Source of the DNA: Candidatus Poseidonia alphae
GTDB taxonomy: Archaea > Thermoplasmatota > Poseidoniia > Poseidoniales > Poseidoniaceae
Direction: 5' to 3'
Length of the DNA: 37,449 nt
NCBI GenBank assembly: GCA_002505405.1
Contig: DAVD01000042.1
Location: 4,541 to 41,989, forward strand
The position numbers and the translations under genes are program-made. Shown here piece after piece: positions 7,622-17,554 of this stretch. Position 1 is the first letter of the stretch. Each line of letters opens with the position of its first letter. The notes below the pieces were generated by a model, which worked only from the letters and a program-made list of their open reading frames with translations, made no database searches and was not told where the DNA came from.

Positions 7622-9169
7622 TGGGAGTCGGCCGTATTCGGATTCGATTCGAGCCAACCAAGAGCCTTCGAGTAAGATGGCCGAAAGTGCTCGCAGTTCT
7701 TTGGATGTTGAACGATCACCCTGCAAGGGCGGAATTATTGTTCGAACGAGTTGGTGAAATCCGGAAATGTGTGGTGCTGGGCTGAGGGGTTCAAATTCCA
7801 ATGCTTGACAGGCCACCATCGCCTCACACGCAAGTACCTCTGCAAGGCGTTCTGTTGCTTGATACAGGTTCCAAGTAGCTGTAGCCCCCATGCTCACATG
7901 GTCTTCTTGTCCAGCCGATGTCGAGGTGGAAAAGGCTGTCCGCGGTGAAGCGTGCCCTCGCAATTCGCCAAGAGAAGCACCGGCCACGTACTGTACGATC
8001 ATCAAACCCGATTCAAGTCCAGAATGTTGTGCAAGGAAAGCGGGAAGTTCACTTCTGGCTGGGTCAACCATCTGGTCAATTCTTCGTTCACTGATGGAAC
8101 CCAACTCAAACAGTGCGAGGCTGACAAAGTCTGCCGTAAGGGCCAATATTTCACCATGGAAGTTCCCTTGGGATACAACCTCATGAACGCCAGGTCGTTC
8201 CGGCGTAGGGAAGATAAGCGGGTTGTCCGTTGCACTGTTCAGTTCTGTGTTAATCATCGCATCCAGTCGGTGAAACGCCTCAAGAACTGCCCCATGGACT
8301 TGTGGTGCACAACGGAATGAGTACGCATCTTGTACGCGGTCACATTCAGCATGACTGCTCACGATGGGTGATTGATTGAGAAGCACACGTATACGTTGAG
8401 CCACCAAAGATTGCCCCGGATGTGGTCGTGCTTTATGGACAAGTTCGTTTGATGGGCTAACACTGCATTTTCGAGCTTCCATCGACGTACAAAGAATGAT
8501 GTCGGCCAACGGTAGAAGATGTTTCAATCGCTGGTGAGATAGCGTTGAATAAGCAGCCATTTGACTGGTCCCGTTGATGAGTGACAATCCATCTTTTGCA
8601 GTCAGTTGAACCGGCATAACTCCCATGGTGAAAAGTACATCAGAAGTTGATGTCAGTGTTCCATCGTCTTGCATCACTTCACCTTCGCCAATCAGAGCGA
8701 GCGCTAAATGTGAAAGCGGTGCCAAGTCTCCGCTAGCACCCAAACTTCCGATTCTTGGAACCGCAGGATGGATGTGTGAATTCAAGAAGAGGACCAGTTG
8801 TTCAATGCAATGGGGTTGGATGCCCGAATGTCCTTTGCAGAGGGAATTGAGTCGAATCACCATCATCGCCCTTACTTCTGTAACCGTCATTAACGGCCCA
8901 AGTGCAGTTGCGTGAGATCGAATAAGGTTGACCTGCAATTGAGCCAGGTCATCGGATGAAATCCGTTGATTGACCAACGCACCAAAACCGGTGTTAATCC
9001 CATATACAGTTTCATCGTTTTGAACGATGCGCTCTACGACTGCTCGTGATGCATGAATCCCCGGCCATGCATCCGGCGAGACTTCAACCATCGATTTGCC
9101 TTCAGCTACCATGAGCACTTCACTTGGCGATAGGGTTTCACCGTCAACAAAAACTGTATGTCCTTCCAT
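7616..9169 (-). CDS. hutH: Histidine ammonia-lyase (histidine degradation, step 1)
   Basis: HutH removes ammonia from L-histidine to give trans-urocanate. The 517-aa protein carries the MIO-forming Ala-Ser-Gly triad in GSLGASGDLAPLSH (about 145-147), the catalytic Tyr in YGINTGFGALV (about Tyr56), NGTSQMAAYS, VQDAYSFRC and the SATDNPL segment. All are standard for HAL and none is missing. Length matches bacterial HutH. The ATG at 9169 overlaps the hutU stop by one base (TGATG), so translation is coupled and hutU-hutH form one operon. A GTG one codon earlier is also possible. The 3' end overlaps the DUF835 gene tail by 6 bases. Confidence 0.97.
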   Translation of the reverse strand: MEGHTVFVDGETLSPSEVLMVAEGKSMVEVSPDAWPGIHASRAVVERIVQNDETVYGINTGFGALVNQRISSDDLAQLQVNLIRSHATALGPLMTVTEVRAMMVIRLNSLCKGHSGIQPHCIEQLVLFLNSHIHPAVPRIGSLGASGDLAPLSHLALALIGEGEVMQDDGTLTSTSDVLFTMGVMPVQLTAKDGLSLINGTSQMAAYSTLSHQRLKHLLPLADIILCTSMEARKCSVSPSNELVHKARPHPGQSLVAQRIRVLLNQSPIVSSHAECDRVQDAYSFRCAPQVHGAVLEAFHRLDAMINTELNSATDNPLIFPTPERPGVHEVVSQGNFHGEILALTADFVSLALFELGSISERRIDQMVDPARSELPAFLAQHSGLESGLMIVQYVAGASLGELRGHASPRTAFSTSTSAGQEDHVSMGATATWNLYQATERLAEVLACEAMVACQALEFEPLSPAPHISGFHQLVRTIIPPLQGDRSTSKELRALSAILLEGSWLARIESEYGRLPS

Positions 9170-11241
9170 CACAATCGCTCCAAGATATCATTGATTAAAT
9201 CATCATCTGCATGATTGGGAAGGGTTACTTCCAACAGGGGCTCCAAATCCATGGCTCTTTGAATTGCAAATTCAGCACCATCATTACGTGCCCATGCACG
9301 GCGTGCTACGCCGTTGTTAACGTCCCAGTGAAGCATTGAATTCAATTTCTTTTCTGCCTCTTCCGTTCCATCCAAAAGGAGGCCGAAACCTCCATTGATG
9401 ACTTCGCCCCACCCGACGCCGCCACCGTTGTGAATGCTCACCCAAGTGGCTCCTCTAAAGGAATCGCCGATGACATTTTGAATGGCCATATCAGCAGTAA
9501 ACATTGAACCATCCCGTATGTTTGCAGTTTCCCGATACGGACTGTCTGTGCCCGAAACATCGTGATGGTCTCGTCCAAGTACGATCGGGGCAGAAATTGC
9601 TCCGTTCCCAATAGCTCGATTCATTGCAACTGCAATGTTTCTTCGGCCGACATCGTCTGCATAGAGGATTCGAGCTTGACTTCCAACAACCAGATGGTTC
9701 GAACCTGCCTGTTGTATCCACCTGATGTTATCCTCAATTTGTTGGCGGATGTTCGTTGGCGCATCCTTTAACATCTTGACGAGGACCTCTTCGGCAATGG
9801 AATCAGTAACGGCTAAGTCTTCTGGATTTCCGCTCGTGCAAACCCAACGATAGGGTCCAAATCCATAATCAAAGCAAATTGGCCCCATGATATCTTCAAC
9901 GTACGATGGATATCGGAATCCACCGTCTTCATCCATTACATCTGCTCCAGCGCGGGACGCCTCAAGCAAGAATGCATTTCCATAATCCCAGAAATACATC
10001 CCATTTTCGCTAAGCGTATTGATGGCGTTTGCATGACGCCGGAGGGTCTTTTTAACTTCGCTTACGAATTCTTCCGGGCGTTCGGAAAGCATATTCGTGC
10101 TTTCTTCATAGGTGAAATCTGCGGGGTAATATCCCCCTTGGAACGGGTTGTGAAGGCTGGTTTGGTCACTGCCGAGGTCAACTCGAATGTCACGTTCTAT
10201 GCATCGCTCCCATAATTCTACGATGTTTCCGATAAGGCCCACCGAAATCGCCACTTTCATCGATGCTGCAGATACCATCAAATCAATGGCCTCATCAATG
10301 CTATCGGTAACGTCTGTCAGCCAGCCCTGTGAGTGGCGTTTTCGTGCTGCATGTTCATTCGTTTCTGCCACGATACATGCTGCGCCTGCAATGGTTGCCG
10401 CCTTGGCTTGTGCACCGGACATGCCGCCCAATCCGCTTGTGATGAACGTCACGCCCCCAAGGCCTTCTGAGGCAGATAAACCCAGATGCATCCTTGCAGC
10501 ATTGAGAAGAGTGATTGTTGTCCCATGGACAATACCTTGTGGGCCGATGTACATGTATGAGCCAGCGGTCATTTGACCGTACTGACTCACACCCATCGCA
10601 TTCATCTTTTCATACTCATCTGGTGATGAATGGTTAGGAATGACCATGCCATTGGTGACCACTACACGTGGAGCAGAAGGGGAGGACGGAAACAAGCCGA
10701 GTGGGTGGCCTGAATACATGACAAGTGTTTGTTCTCGTGTCATTTGACAGAGGAATTTCATTACAAGACGATATTGTGCCCAATTTTGGAAGACCGAACC
10801 ATTCCCACCGTAAGTGATGAGTTCATGGGGGAATTGAGCCACTGCGGGATCTAAATTGTTCTGTATCATCAACATAATTGAGGCCGCTTCCTGACATTGT
10901 GCGGGATACGCATCGATGGGGTACGCTTTCATTTCGTATTCAGTGGGTCGGAATCGGTTCATGACAATTCGGCCGAATCCGTTCAACTCTGCTAGAAACT
11001 CAGCAGCTAACTCAGAGTGGTGGCGTTTGTCAAAATAACGTAGTGCATTACGCAAGGCCAATTTCTTTTCTGGCCTGGATAGAACTTGTCTCCTCGAGGG
11101 CGCATGGTCCACAGCAGGATCAACGGCCTTGGGCTGTGGGAGTGTGGGGAGAATTCCTTCTCCAATATGCTTTCGAAGTGCGCCCCACTGCGAGTCCATG
11201 GTGAGGGGTCTAACTGGTTGTCTTTGAGCATTGTTCCTCAT
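9169..11241 (-). CDS. hutU: Urocanate hydratase, long form (histidine degradation, step 2)
   Basis: HutU hydrates urocanate to imidazolonepropionate using tightly bound NAD+. The 690-aa protein shows YGGNGSVFQNWAQYRLVMKF, TLVMYSGHPLGLFPS, YGQMTAGSYMYIGPQGIVHG, SGLGGMSGAQAKAA, GSDQTSLHNPFQGGYYP and FDYGFGPYRWVCTSGNPEDL. These cover the NAD-binding and active-site regions of urocanase. Bacterial HutU is usually near 550-560 aa. The extra length here, and wording such as SGHPLGLFPSSPSAPR, resemble the longer urocanases known from animals (UROC1) and some bacteria. The ATG at 11241 is the listed start; an ATG 14 codons later (MDSQWGALRKH) is a possible alternative. Translation is coupled to hutH downstream. 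Confidence 0.96.
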   Translation of the reverse strand: MRNNAQRQPVRPLTMDSQWGALRKHIGEGILPTLPQPKAVDPAVDHAPSRRQVLSRPEKKLALRNALRYFDKRHHSELAAEFLAELNGFGRIVMNRFRPTEYEMKAYPIDAYPAQCQEAASIMLMIQNNLDPAVAQFPHELITYGGNGSVFQNWAQYRLVMKFLCQMTREQTLVMYSGHPLGLFPSSPSAPRVVVTNGMVIPNHSSPDEYEKMNAMGVSQYGQMTAGSYMYIGPQGIVHGTTITLLNAARMHLGLSASEGLGGVTFITSGLGGMSGAQAKAATIAGAACIVAETNEHAARKRHSQGWLTDVTDSIDEAIDLMVSAASMKVAISVGLIGNIVELWERCIERDIRVDLGSDQTSLHNPFQGGYYPADFTYEESTNMLSERPEEFVSEVKKTLRRHANAINTLSENGMYFWDYGNAFLLEASRAGADVMDEDGGFRYPSYVEDIMGPICFDYGFGPYRWVCTSGNPEDLAVTDSIAEEVLVKMLKDAPTNIRQQIEDNIRWIQQAGSNHLVVGSQARILYADDVGRRNIAVAMNRAIGNGAISAPIVLGRDHHDVSGTDSPYRETANIRDGSMFTADMAIQNVIGDSFRGATWVSIHNGGGVGWGEVINGGFGLLLDGTEEAEKKLNSMLHWDVNNGVARRAWARNDGAEFAIQRAMDLEPLLEVTLPNHADDDLINDILERL

Positions 11242-11363
11242 CTTCGTTCAATCTGCAACACGGCAACCTCAAAAATCCCTAGTGATTCCGTTCAAACAGA
11301 GGCGGTTTTCTGGAGGGTAAAGATAAGGATGTCGCTGCTGTAAACGTCAAGCGTGAATTCAAT

Positions 11364-13187
11364 TTGGTTTTTGGAGCAACCATCGCCATTTCCCTTGCCT
11401 TTCTCTTCGCTGGTGCCCTTTTTGTCGATACCGTCATGGAGGGCTTGGTCGATGAGGAGCCGGCATACAACGGGCGCGTCCCTGTTTGGGAACGGGAAAT
11501 GCTTGATTTTGAAACCTCAGGAGATTTTGGAATCGCCATTGAAACCGGACCATACACCGTCCTTTCAACCGACAATGAATGGAATTCAACCCATCATTTT
11601 GTTGAATACATCATGCCAATAGAAGAAGGGGGGGCTGCTCCTAACGGACTCATTAGCCTCGCTGTATGGCGCCCTAATGTCCCAGAAGGCACTTTGGTCC
11701 CCGTGATTGCTGAATTCGGCCCATACTTCCAAGAGCAAAGCGTTGAAACTCCTACAATTGAGGTTCCCGGGACTTGGCTAGGGCAGATGATCATTGACCA
11801 ACTCCTTCCTCACGGATATGCCTTCGCCCAAGTATCTGTATCCGGAACAGGGCGTTCCAATCATTGTATGGATTTGATGGGCAATGCCGAACAACTCGGC
11901 AATGATGCGGCTGTTCGTTGGCTAGGTGAGCAAACGTGGTCCAATGGAGCGGTTGGTATGATCGGTAAATCATACGACGGCAGCACGCCCTGGCAAGCCG
12001 CTATGTTCGGGTCGGAACACGATTACCTGAAGACCATTGTTCCCATTTCTGGATTGATCGGTGTGAAAGAACTCATGTGGAGAAACGGCTCTGCAGAAGC
12101 GAGAGCTCCAATCATGCACAACGGCGTTTATGGTTCGTACGGAATCGATGGTGATGAGGAAGATTATCAAAACATATGCCCCGATTATCTCATCGGGCCG
12201 GGGACAGGAGTGTCCGCATATCTCTTTGGGTCCGAGGTGGCGGGAGAATACTGGGCTGAACGATATTTCCTCGATAGGGTTCTCCAACATTATACAGGAA
12301 GCGTATACCTCATCCAAGGCATGCACGATTGGAACGTTGACCCACACATGGCCGTTCCAACCATCAACGCCCTCAAGGATGCAGGTATTGATGCAAAAGG
12401 CCTCTTTGGGCAGTGGGATCATGATTATCCAGACCGTCCCGTTCAACTTGATGACAGGTCAGATTTAGGTGGTCGCGGTGGGGAAGCGTTCCCTGAAATG
12501 GTGAGGTATGATTGGATGCAGGACCTCCTGGAATGGTTTGATTTCTATCTAAGGGGCGTGGGTGACCAACCTGGGCTATGGGTCGAAATTCAATCAAATC
12601 AAGGTTCATGGAGGCTTGAAGACCGATATCCTCCCGCTGATATTTCAACCCTCGAATGGGATTTAGGAGGAGTCATGGAGAACGTTGGTGGGTCAACCAC
12701 CGTCACGCCGGGATTGTTTTCCGGACCGGTTTGGGAATCACAACCTCTGAACAGTACCCTCTATCTTGCGGGCTTACCCCGGCTCCATGTTGACGTGACC
12801 ACTGCAACACTGGGTGGGCAATTGTATGCGTTGTTGGAAGATTGCAATCAAGAGGATAATTGCATACACATTGGGCACGCTATTATGGATTTGCGTTATC
12901 ATGCTGGAGGCGATGAAATTCAAACGTGGGTCCCTGTCGTTGAAACGATCAACGCCAAAATGGAATTCATGCCTTTGGATGCTGAAATTGAAGGAGGACA
13001 TCGGGTCCGTATCTCTCTGCTAGCAAATGGAGAAGATTACCTTCCGGCCAGCACAAGTTCAATCGTGTTCATTCAAGAAGGAGCGTCCTCAACCCTTCAG
13101 TTGGATACGTTCTCTCCTGATGAACGACGGTATTTCACGCCACCTGTTTGCACCCACGAACTGTGCATTCAGGCTACTGAGTCATGA
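11364..13187 (+). CDS. Membrane-anchored S15-family peptidase (X-Pro dipeptidyl-peptidase/CocE-like)
   Basis: 607 aa from a TTG at 11364. An N-terminal hydrophobic helix (ATIAISLAFLFAGALF) acts as signal anchor, so the catalytic part should face outside. The alpha/beta-hydrolase domain has the nucleophile Ser at about 203 in GKSYDGSTP, an oxyanion region GYAFAQVSVSGTGRS, a likely acid in QGMHDWNVDPH and a His in GQWDHDYPDRP. The C-terminal third is the beta-rich domain found in PepX/CocE proteins. Known members cleave X-Pro dipeptides or ester/amide bonds; substrate is not certain here. The start is doubtful: the frame is open from 11286 but has no ATG or GTG before the TTG, and the preceding in-frame residues (NVKREFN) would make a sensible cytoplasmic tip. 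It diverges from hutU across about 120 bases. Confidence 0.88.
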   Translation: MVFGATIAISLAFLFAGALFVDTVMEGLVDEEPAYNGRVPVWEREMLDFETSGDFGIAIETGPYTVLSTDNEWNSTHHFVEYIMPIEEGGAAPNGLISLAVWRPNVPEGTLVPVIAEFGPYFQEQSVETPTIEVPGTWLGQMIIDQLLPHGYAFAQVSVSGTGRSNHCMDLMGNAEQLGNDAAVRWLGEQTWSNGAVGMIGKSYDGSTPWQAAMFGSEHDYLKTIVPISGLIGVKELMWRNGSAEARAPIMHNGVYGSYGIDGDEEDYQNICPDYLIGPGTGVSAYLFGSEVAGEYWAERYFLDRVLQHYTGSVYLIQGMHDWNVDPHMAVPTINALKDAGIDAKGLFGQWDHDYPDRPVQLDDRSDLGGRGGEAFPEMVRYDWMQDLLEWFDFYLRGVGDQPGLWVEIQSNQGSWRLEDRYPPADISTLEWDLGGVMENVGGSTTVTPGLFSGPVWESQPLNSTLYLAGLPRLHVDVTTATLGGQLYALLEDCNQEDNCIHIGHAIMDLRYHAGGDEIQTWVPVVETINAKMEFMPLDAEIEGGHRVRISLLANGEDYLPASTSSIVFIQEGASSTLQLDTFSPDERRYFTPPVCTHELCIQATES

Positions 13188-14425
13188 TTTGGCGAGTCGC
13201 TTGTATCCCATAAGGTAAACACTATACCTGAGGCCATCATCAAACCGGCGAAGATAATCAGACCGTTTTGAATTGACAGGTCAGTGTACTCCATCAGATA
13301 ACCTGCGACGCTGGTAGATGCTGAGAATGCGAGGGACAAGATCAACATGTCCGTGGAAAATACCCTACCTCGAATTTCATCTTCCACCCATTGTTGTGTC
13401 AAAATGGTAGACAGAACCCAGTTTGCACCACTTGCGCTGTGTGCGATAACGACAAGGATGACGGTCAACCATAGGTTGATGTCGAGCGTCATCCCTACGA
13501 GCAGGTAAAAGAATCCAGAACCCACGATCAATTGACCGACGAGGGATGGCCAACGATTTGGATTTGTGAATACGTTTCGAGCCAAAATCGGGCCGAGGCC
13601 AGTTCCTAATCCACGGGCAAAGAAGAACAGGCCAAAACCAAATGCGGCACCGAATCCAGTAATGTCAGCCCCCATCAGGACCAAGAAAACACCAGCTAAT
13701 CCTCCTCCTGCGATGTTCCAGGACGCTTTTGCAAATACAATCCTAAACAATCGAGGCTCGCTACGTATCCGTTTCCAACCTTTGACAATGTTCCTAAACG
13801 CGGTTGAGAAAAGAGGGCCATCCATGTCAATATCTCGCTCTTGTGGAAGTTTCAGGTTAATCAAAAACAGCGTCCCAATGAGGAATGTGATCGAATCAAT
13901 GATGAAGGCTGCATCAACGCCCCAAACCGATACGACAACCCCGCCGAGCATAGCGCCGATACACAATGCAGTGGACCAAGATGCAGCATCAAGGGCATTG
14001 GCAGTGGCGAGGTCCGCTTCATCGACCACATTCGGCAGCGCTGCTCTTTCTGCAGTCATGTAACTTCCATGAAGCATCATCATTACTCCAGAGAGACCAA
14101 GCATCCAAACCATATCCTCTGGCCCATCAACCAACAAAAATCCCAATGCAAGCACACTCTGTGCTAAGTTTGAAACTACCATGAGCGTTTTTCGGTTAAA
14201 TCGGTCCGCAAGGAGCCCAATAATCGGTTGCAGGAGCGCAAAACTTAGCATGCGTACCGTAAACAAAACACCGAGTAGAAACTCACTCCCAGTGTACTCA
14301 AGAATGAGAAAAAATAGAGCGATGGTGTTGAACCATTCACCGAGCATGGAAATGACTGCAGCAATCCATAGGTGTCGGAAATCTTTGTTCCTTGAAACAA
14401 GTTCAATGTAGGATTTTCCTGACAA
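13169..14425 (-). CDS. Major facilitator superfamily transporter (MFS_3/EntS-like)
   Basis: A 418-aa polytopic protein with about 12 hydrophobic segments. Recognisable MFS marks are the loop 2-3 motif GLLADRFNRKTLMVV, an early helix beginning FRHLWIAAVISMLGEWFN, and the central cytoplasmic loop (KLPQERDIDMDGPLFSTAFRNIVKGWKR is part of it). The overall shape is that of the proton-driven MFS_3 exporters, which include enterobactin exporter-like proteins. The substrate cannot be read from sequence. The start is a TTG, supported by GGAGGAG seven bases upstream inside the end of the fdhF-like gene (stop 4 bases before). It is therefore the last gene of the aMBF1-tsr3-fdhD-fdhF operon. Its 3' end overlaps the S15 peptidase gene by 19 bases, tail to tail. 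Confidence 0.9.
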   Translation of the reverse strand: MSGKSYIELVSRNKDFRHLWIAAVISMLGEWFNTIALFFLILEYTGSEFLLGVLFTVRMLSFALLQPIIGLLADRFNRKTLMVVSNLAQSVLALGFLLVDGPEDMVWMLGLSGVMMMLHGSYMTAERAALPNVVDEADLATANALDAASWSTALCIGAMLGGVVVSVWGVDAAFIIDSITFLIGTLFLINLKLPQERDIDMDGPLFSTAFRNIVKGWKRIRSEPRLFRIVFAKASWNIAGGGLAGVFLVLMGADITGFGAAFGFGLFFFARGLGTGLGPILARNVFTNPNRWPSLVGQLIVGSGFFYLLVGMTLDINLWLTVILVVIAHSASGANWVLSTILTQQWVEDEIRGRVFSTDMLILSLAFSASTSVAGYLMEYTDLSIQNGLIIFAGLMMASGIVFTLWDTSDSPNHDSVA

Positions 14426-14428
14426 GGG

Positions 14429-16720
14429 TCACTCCTCCTCGCCACGAATGGTATCGGAGGTTGACATTGAACAAACGATCCACTTTGATGTGGGGGTGTT
14501 TGATTGCTCAGCCGTCGAATGCAGTGGAACCAGGCTGTTGGCCTCGGGGAAGTATGTCGCGATGTTACCCGACGGAATATCATAAGGTACAATGAGCCAG
14601 TTTTCTGAATGTCGCTTCTCACCTTTGAAATGGCTCGTTATGTTCACTTTTGTACGCGCCTTCCAACCCCGTTCTACCATGTCGGTAGCGTTCATAAATA
14701 CCACACGCCGGTTGCCTTTAACTCCGCGATAGCGGTCCGATAATCCATAGATGGTTGTGTTGTATTGGTCATGACTGCGAAGTGTCATCATCACGTATTG
14801 GTCGTCATCCACCTCAAGGTTGGGGAGGTCGTGTGCGGTGAAATGTGCTTTTCCATCCTGCGTTGAGAACGATTGTGAGTCTCTTGGAGGATTGGGTAAT
14901 TCAAATCCATTGGGGCTATTTACGCGCTCGTTGTATTGGTCAAAGCCAAAGAGGGATTGTTCCATAAGATCTCGAATCTTGCTGTAGTCTTGACCAAGAA
15001 CCCTCCACTCAAGATGTTCAATACCTAGGGTCGATTCCGCCAATTCGGCAACAATCCATGGTTCGCTCCTTAGTGAAGTCGAGGCGGGTTGAAGTCCTCC
15101 TTGAGAGCGATGAACAACTCCCATTGAATTTTCAACGGTGACAAATTGCTTGACGCCACCTTGAACGTCCAATTCCGTCCTGCCAAGGCATGGTAGAATG
15201 ATAGCGGTTTCTCCAGTAACCAGGTGGGAGCGGTTGAGTTTTGTTGAAACCTGTACTGTAAGTGGGATTTTGGACAATCCACGAGCGGTTACGTCGGTAT
15301 CCGGCGTGGCTGAAAGGAAGTTCCCACCCATGCAAAAGAAGAAATCAATATCGCTCCGAACCATAGCGTCAATGGCGTTGACAACGTCATGACCATGCTC
15401 CCTTGGAACTTCAAAGCCTAGACCCTCCTGTAGACGGTCGAGGAAGGCATCGGTAGGCGCCTCCCATATGCCGACAGTTCGGTCACCTTGGACGTTGGAA
15501 TGGCCCCTGACGGGGCAAAAGCCCGCTCCTTTTTTCCCGACATGCCCACCGAGCAAGAGCAAATTAACAATTTCTTGGATGACTGCTACACCGTTTCTGT
15601 GCTGGGTCAATCCCATGGCCCAACATGCAATGGTGGCCTTGGAGTTGGCCAACATTGTGCCAGCGACTTGAATATCACTCTTGGAAATGCCTGAATCCTT
15701 TGTAATTTGTTTCCAAGAGGTGGATGCTGCTTTGGAGATCATTTCATCCATGCCGGTGGTTTTGGAAGTAACAAATTCTTGGTCAATGGCTTGTCGATCA
15801 ACCTGAACTTTGATGAGGCCCTTGATCAATGCTGCATCGCCCCCGATTCTAACCCCGAGATGCAAATCAGCCAATGTGGTTGATTTCAGGTCCCCTTTCA
15901 TGTAGTCTTGAGGGTGTTTGAATTGCATCAATCCAGCCTCTGGCAACGGATTTACGTGAATTATTTTGGCGCCCTTGTGCTTTGCATCCCTTAGTGCAGT
16001 TAGCATGCGTGGATGGTTGGTTCCAGGGTTTTGACCAATGACCATGATCACATCGGCGTGATTAAAATCATCCAAAGTTACTGTGCCCTTTCCGATGCCA
16101 ATGGTTTGGCCGAGTCCTTTTCCGCTTGATTCATGGCACATGTTTGAGCAATCCGGAAGATTGTTTGTACCGTAGGCGCGGACAAAGGCTTGGTAGAGAA
16201 ATGCAGCTTCATTGCTGGTTCTACCGGACGTGTAGAATGCAGTCCTGTTGGGGTCGGAAATCGATTTCAAATGATCGGAAATCCGACTAAAAGCGTCCTT
16301 CCAAGAGATCTTGGTGTAATGCAATGCCCCCTTTTCAAGGATAACAGGGTGGGAAATTCGACCTTTACGATTCAGTTCATAATCGCTCAACTGTGAGAGT
16401 TCGGATACCGAGTGCTTGGAAAAGAAATGAGGCGTAACATGGGCTTTCATTGCTTCGTCAGCTACTGCTTTAGCACCGTTTTCACAAAATTCGAACGTTG
16501 TTCTGTGTTCGGGGTCTGGCCATGCGCAACCAGGGCAATCGAACCCTTCTTTTTGGTTGACCATCGTTAGATTTTTGATGGTTTTTGCTAAGCCCATTTT
16601 AGCAAGGCCATGCTTGGCTGACGAGAGTACAGCAGGAATGCCTGCAGCTTTGGTCTTAGGCTTTTTCAATCGAAGAGCATTGGTGTCATCAGGTGTTCGT
16701 GATGTTACGTGACGTTCCAT
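14429..16720 (-). CDS. FdhF/YdeP-type molybdopterin oxidoreductase (formate dehydrogenase alpha-like)
   Basis: A 763-aa protein of the YdeP/Fdh-alpha-like branch of the DMSO-reductase superfamily. The active-site segment DCSNMCHESSG lines up with the Cys/SeCys-His pair of formate dehydrogenase, giving Cys195 and His196 as Mo ligand and neighbour. The N-terminal segment has CPGC and a third Cys in FEFCENGAK (about Cys62, Cys65, Cys79). I see only three of the four Cys expected for a [4Fe-4S] cluster. Bis-MGD contacts include VIGQNPGTNHPR, HVNPLPEAG, GGHVGKKGAGFCPVRGHSNVQGDR (part) and MTLRSHDQYNTTIYG. The start is the ATG at 16720 with GAGGT upstream, not the TTG at 16738. The linked fdhD supports a maturing Mo enzyme. 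Physiological substrate is uncertain; many YdeP proteins have no proven formate activity. Confidence 0.88.
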   Translation of the reverse strand: MERHVTSRTPDDTNALRLKKPKTKAAGIPAVLSSAKHGLAKMGLAKTIKNLTMVNQKEGFDCPGCAWPDPEHRTTFEFCENGAKAVADEAMKAHVTPHFFSKHSVSELSQLSDYELNRKGRISHPVILEKGALHYTKISWKDAFSRISDHLKSISDPNRTAFYTSGRTSNEAAFLYQAFVRAYGTNNLPDCSNMCHESSGKGLGQTIGIGKGTVTLDDFNHADVIMVIGQNPGTNHPRMLTALRDAKHKGAKIIHVNPLPEAGLMQFKHPQDYMKGDLKSTTLADLHLGVRIGGDAALIKGLIKVQVDRQAIDQEFVTSKTTGMDEMISKAASTSWKQITKDSGISKSDIQVAGTMLANSKATIACWAMGLTQHRNGVAVIQEIVNLLLLGGHVGKKGAGFCPVRGHSNVQGDRTVGIWEAPTDAFLDRLQEGLGFEVPREHGHDVVNAIDAMVRSDIDFFFCMGGNFLSATPDTDVTARGLSKIPLTVQVSTKLNRSHLVTGETAIILPCLGRTELDVQGGVKQFVTVENSMGVVHRSQGGLQPASTSLRSEPWIVAELAESTLGIEHLEWRVLGQDYSKIRDLMEQSLFGFDQYNERVNSPNGFELPNPPRDSQSFSTQDGKAHFTAHDLPNLEVDDDQYVMMTLRSHDQYNTTIYGLSDRYRGVKGNRRVVFMNATDMVERGWKARTKVNITSHFKGEKRHSENWLIVPYDIPSGNIATYFPEANSLVPLHSTAEQSNTPTSKWIVCSMSTSDTIRGEEE

Positions 16721-16756
16721 TGATATACCTCGGTCCAACCGAGATGACTTCCCTTC

Positions 16757-17554
16757 TCAATCCTTTGTATGGAATCTACCATCAACAGGCCCTATTATGA
16801 CTGATTTTCCATTGCGAACGAAGGTTACCAGCGTGATGTTTGCAGCACGGGCTGTCTGGGCTGCAAGAGATGATGCTGCGCCTACCGACACGATAACGGG
16901 TATGTTTGATTTTGCAGCCTTTGCAACAATATCCCATCCACAACGGCCGGATAGAAACAGAGCCCGAACCTGTTGAGTCATACCCTTGAGATATGTTGCT
17001 CCAATAACTTTGTCAACGGCATTGTGTCGGCCAATGTCTTCCAACACATCAAACGTACCGTCGGAAAACAGTAGACCTGCGCCATGGACCCCTCCAGTTT
17101 TTGAAAATTCAGTTTGCTGTGATTTCATCTTTTCCAGGTGCCTAACGAGTTCGTCCATAGAATAGTATTCTGAAGGAGGTGCTACAATGGGTGTGCTATC
17201 GACCAATTCTGAGAGCTCATCCTGATCGCATGCTCCGCATGAACTGACGACGGGTCGGCTACGCTTGGAAATGAGATTCAGGCTTCCGTCCAGGAGGTCA
17301 ACTCTGACCCCACCGGAATCTTCGCTGATGGTGATGGCTGGTTTTTTGGAGGGGAGGTCAAGGGAGTATTCTGTGTGGAAGTGGCCGCAGATCAATTCTT
17401 CCAAGTCATGCTTGGAAGCGAGTAGAGTGGTGATTTTTTCACCGTTGAGGCAAAGATGAACAAGTGATTCGTCACCAAGGTACTCCTTTACCAATCTAAA
17501 TTGCCCATGTTCCCAGCGATGAAGGATGAAGTGGGGCGTGTCTTCGATGTTCAT
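16757..17554 (-). CDS. fdhD: FdhD, formate dehydrogenase accessory sulfurtransferase
   Basis: FdhD carries sulfur from a cysteine desulfurase to the molybdenum cofactor of formate-dehydrogenase-type enzymes, a step needed for activity. The 265-aa protein has the sulfur-carrying CxxC in SSCGACD (Cys106, Cys109), then GGVHGAGLLFSDG, the signature EDIGRHNAVDKVIGA, LFLSGRCGWDIVAKA and the cofactor-binding SVGAASSLAAQTA. All are standard for the family, and length is normal. It overlaps the end of tsr3 by 4 bases (ATGA) and precedes the fdhF-like gene by 36 bases, so enzyme and maturation factor are made from one transcript. Confidence 0.96.
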   Translation of the reverse strand: MNIEDTPHFILHRWEHGQFRLVKEYLGDESLVHLCLNGEKITTLLASKHDLEELICGHFHTEYSLDLPSKKPAITISEDSGGVRVDLLDGSLNLISKRSRPVVSSCGACDQDELSELVDSTPIVAPPSEYYSMDELVRHLEKMKSQQTEFSKTGGVHGAGLLFSDGTFDVLEDIGRHNAVDKVIGATYLKGMTQQVRALFLSGRCGWDIVAKAAKSNIPVIVSVGAASSLAAQTARAANITLVTFVRNGKSVIIGPVDGRFHTKD

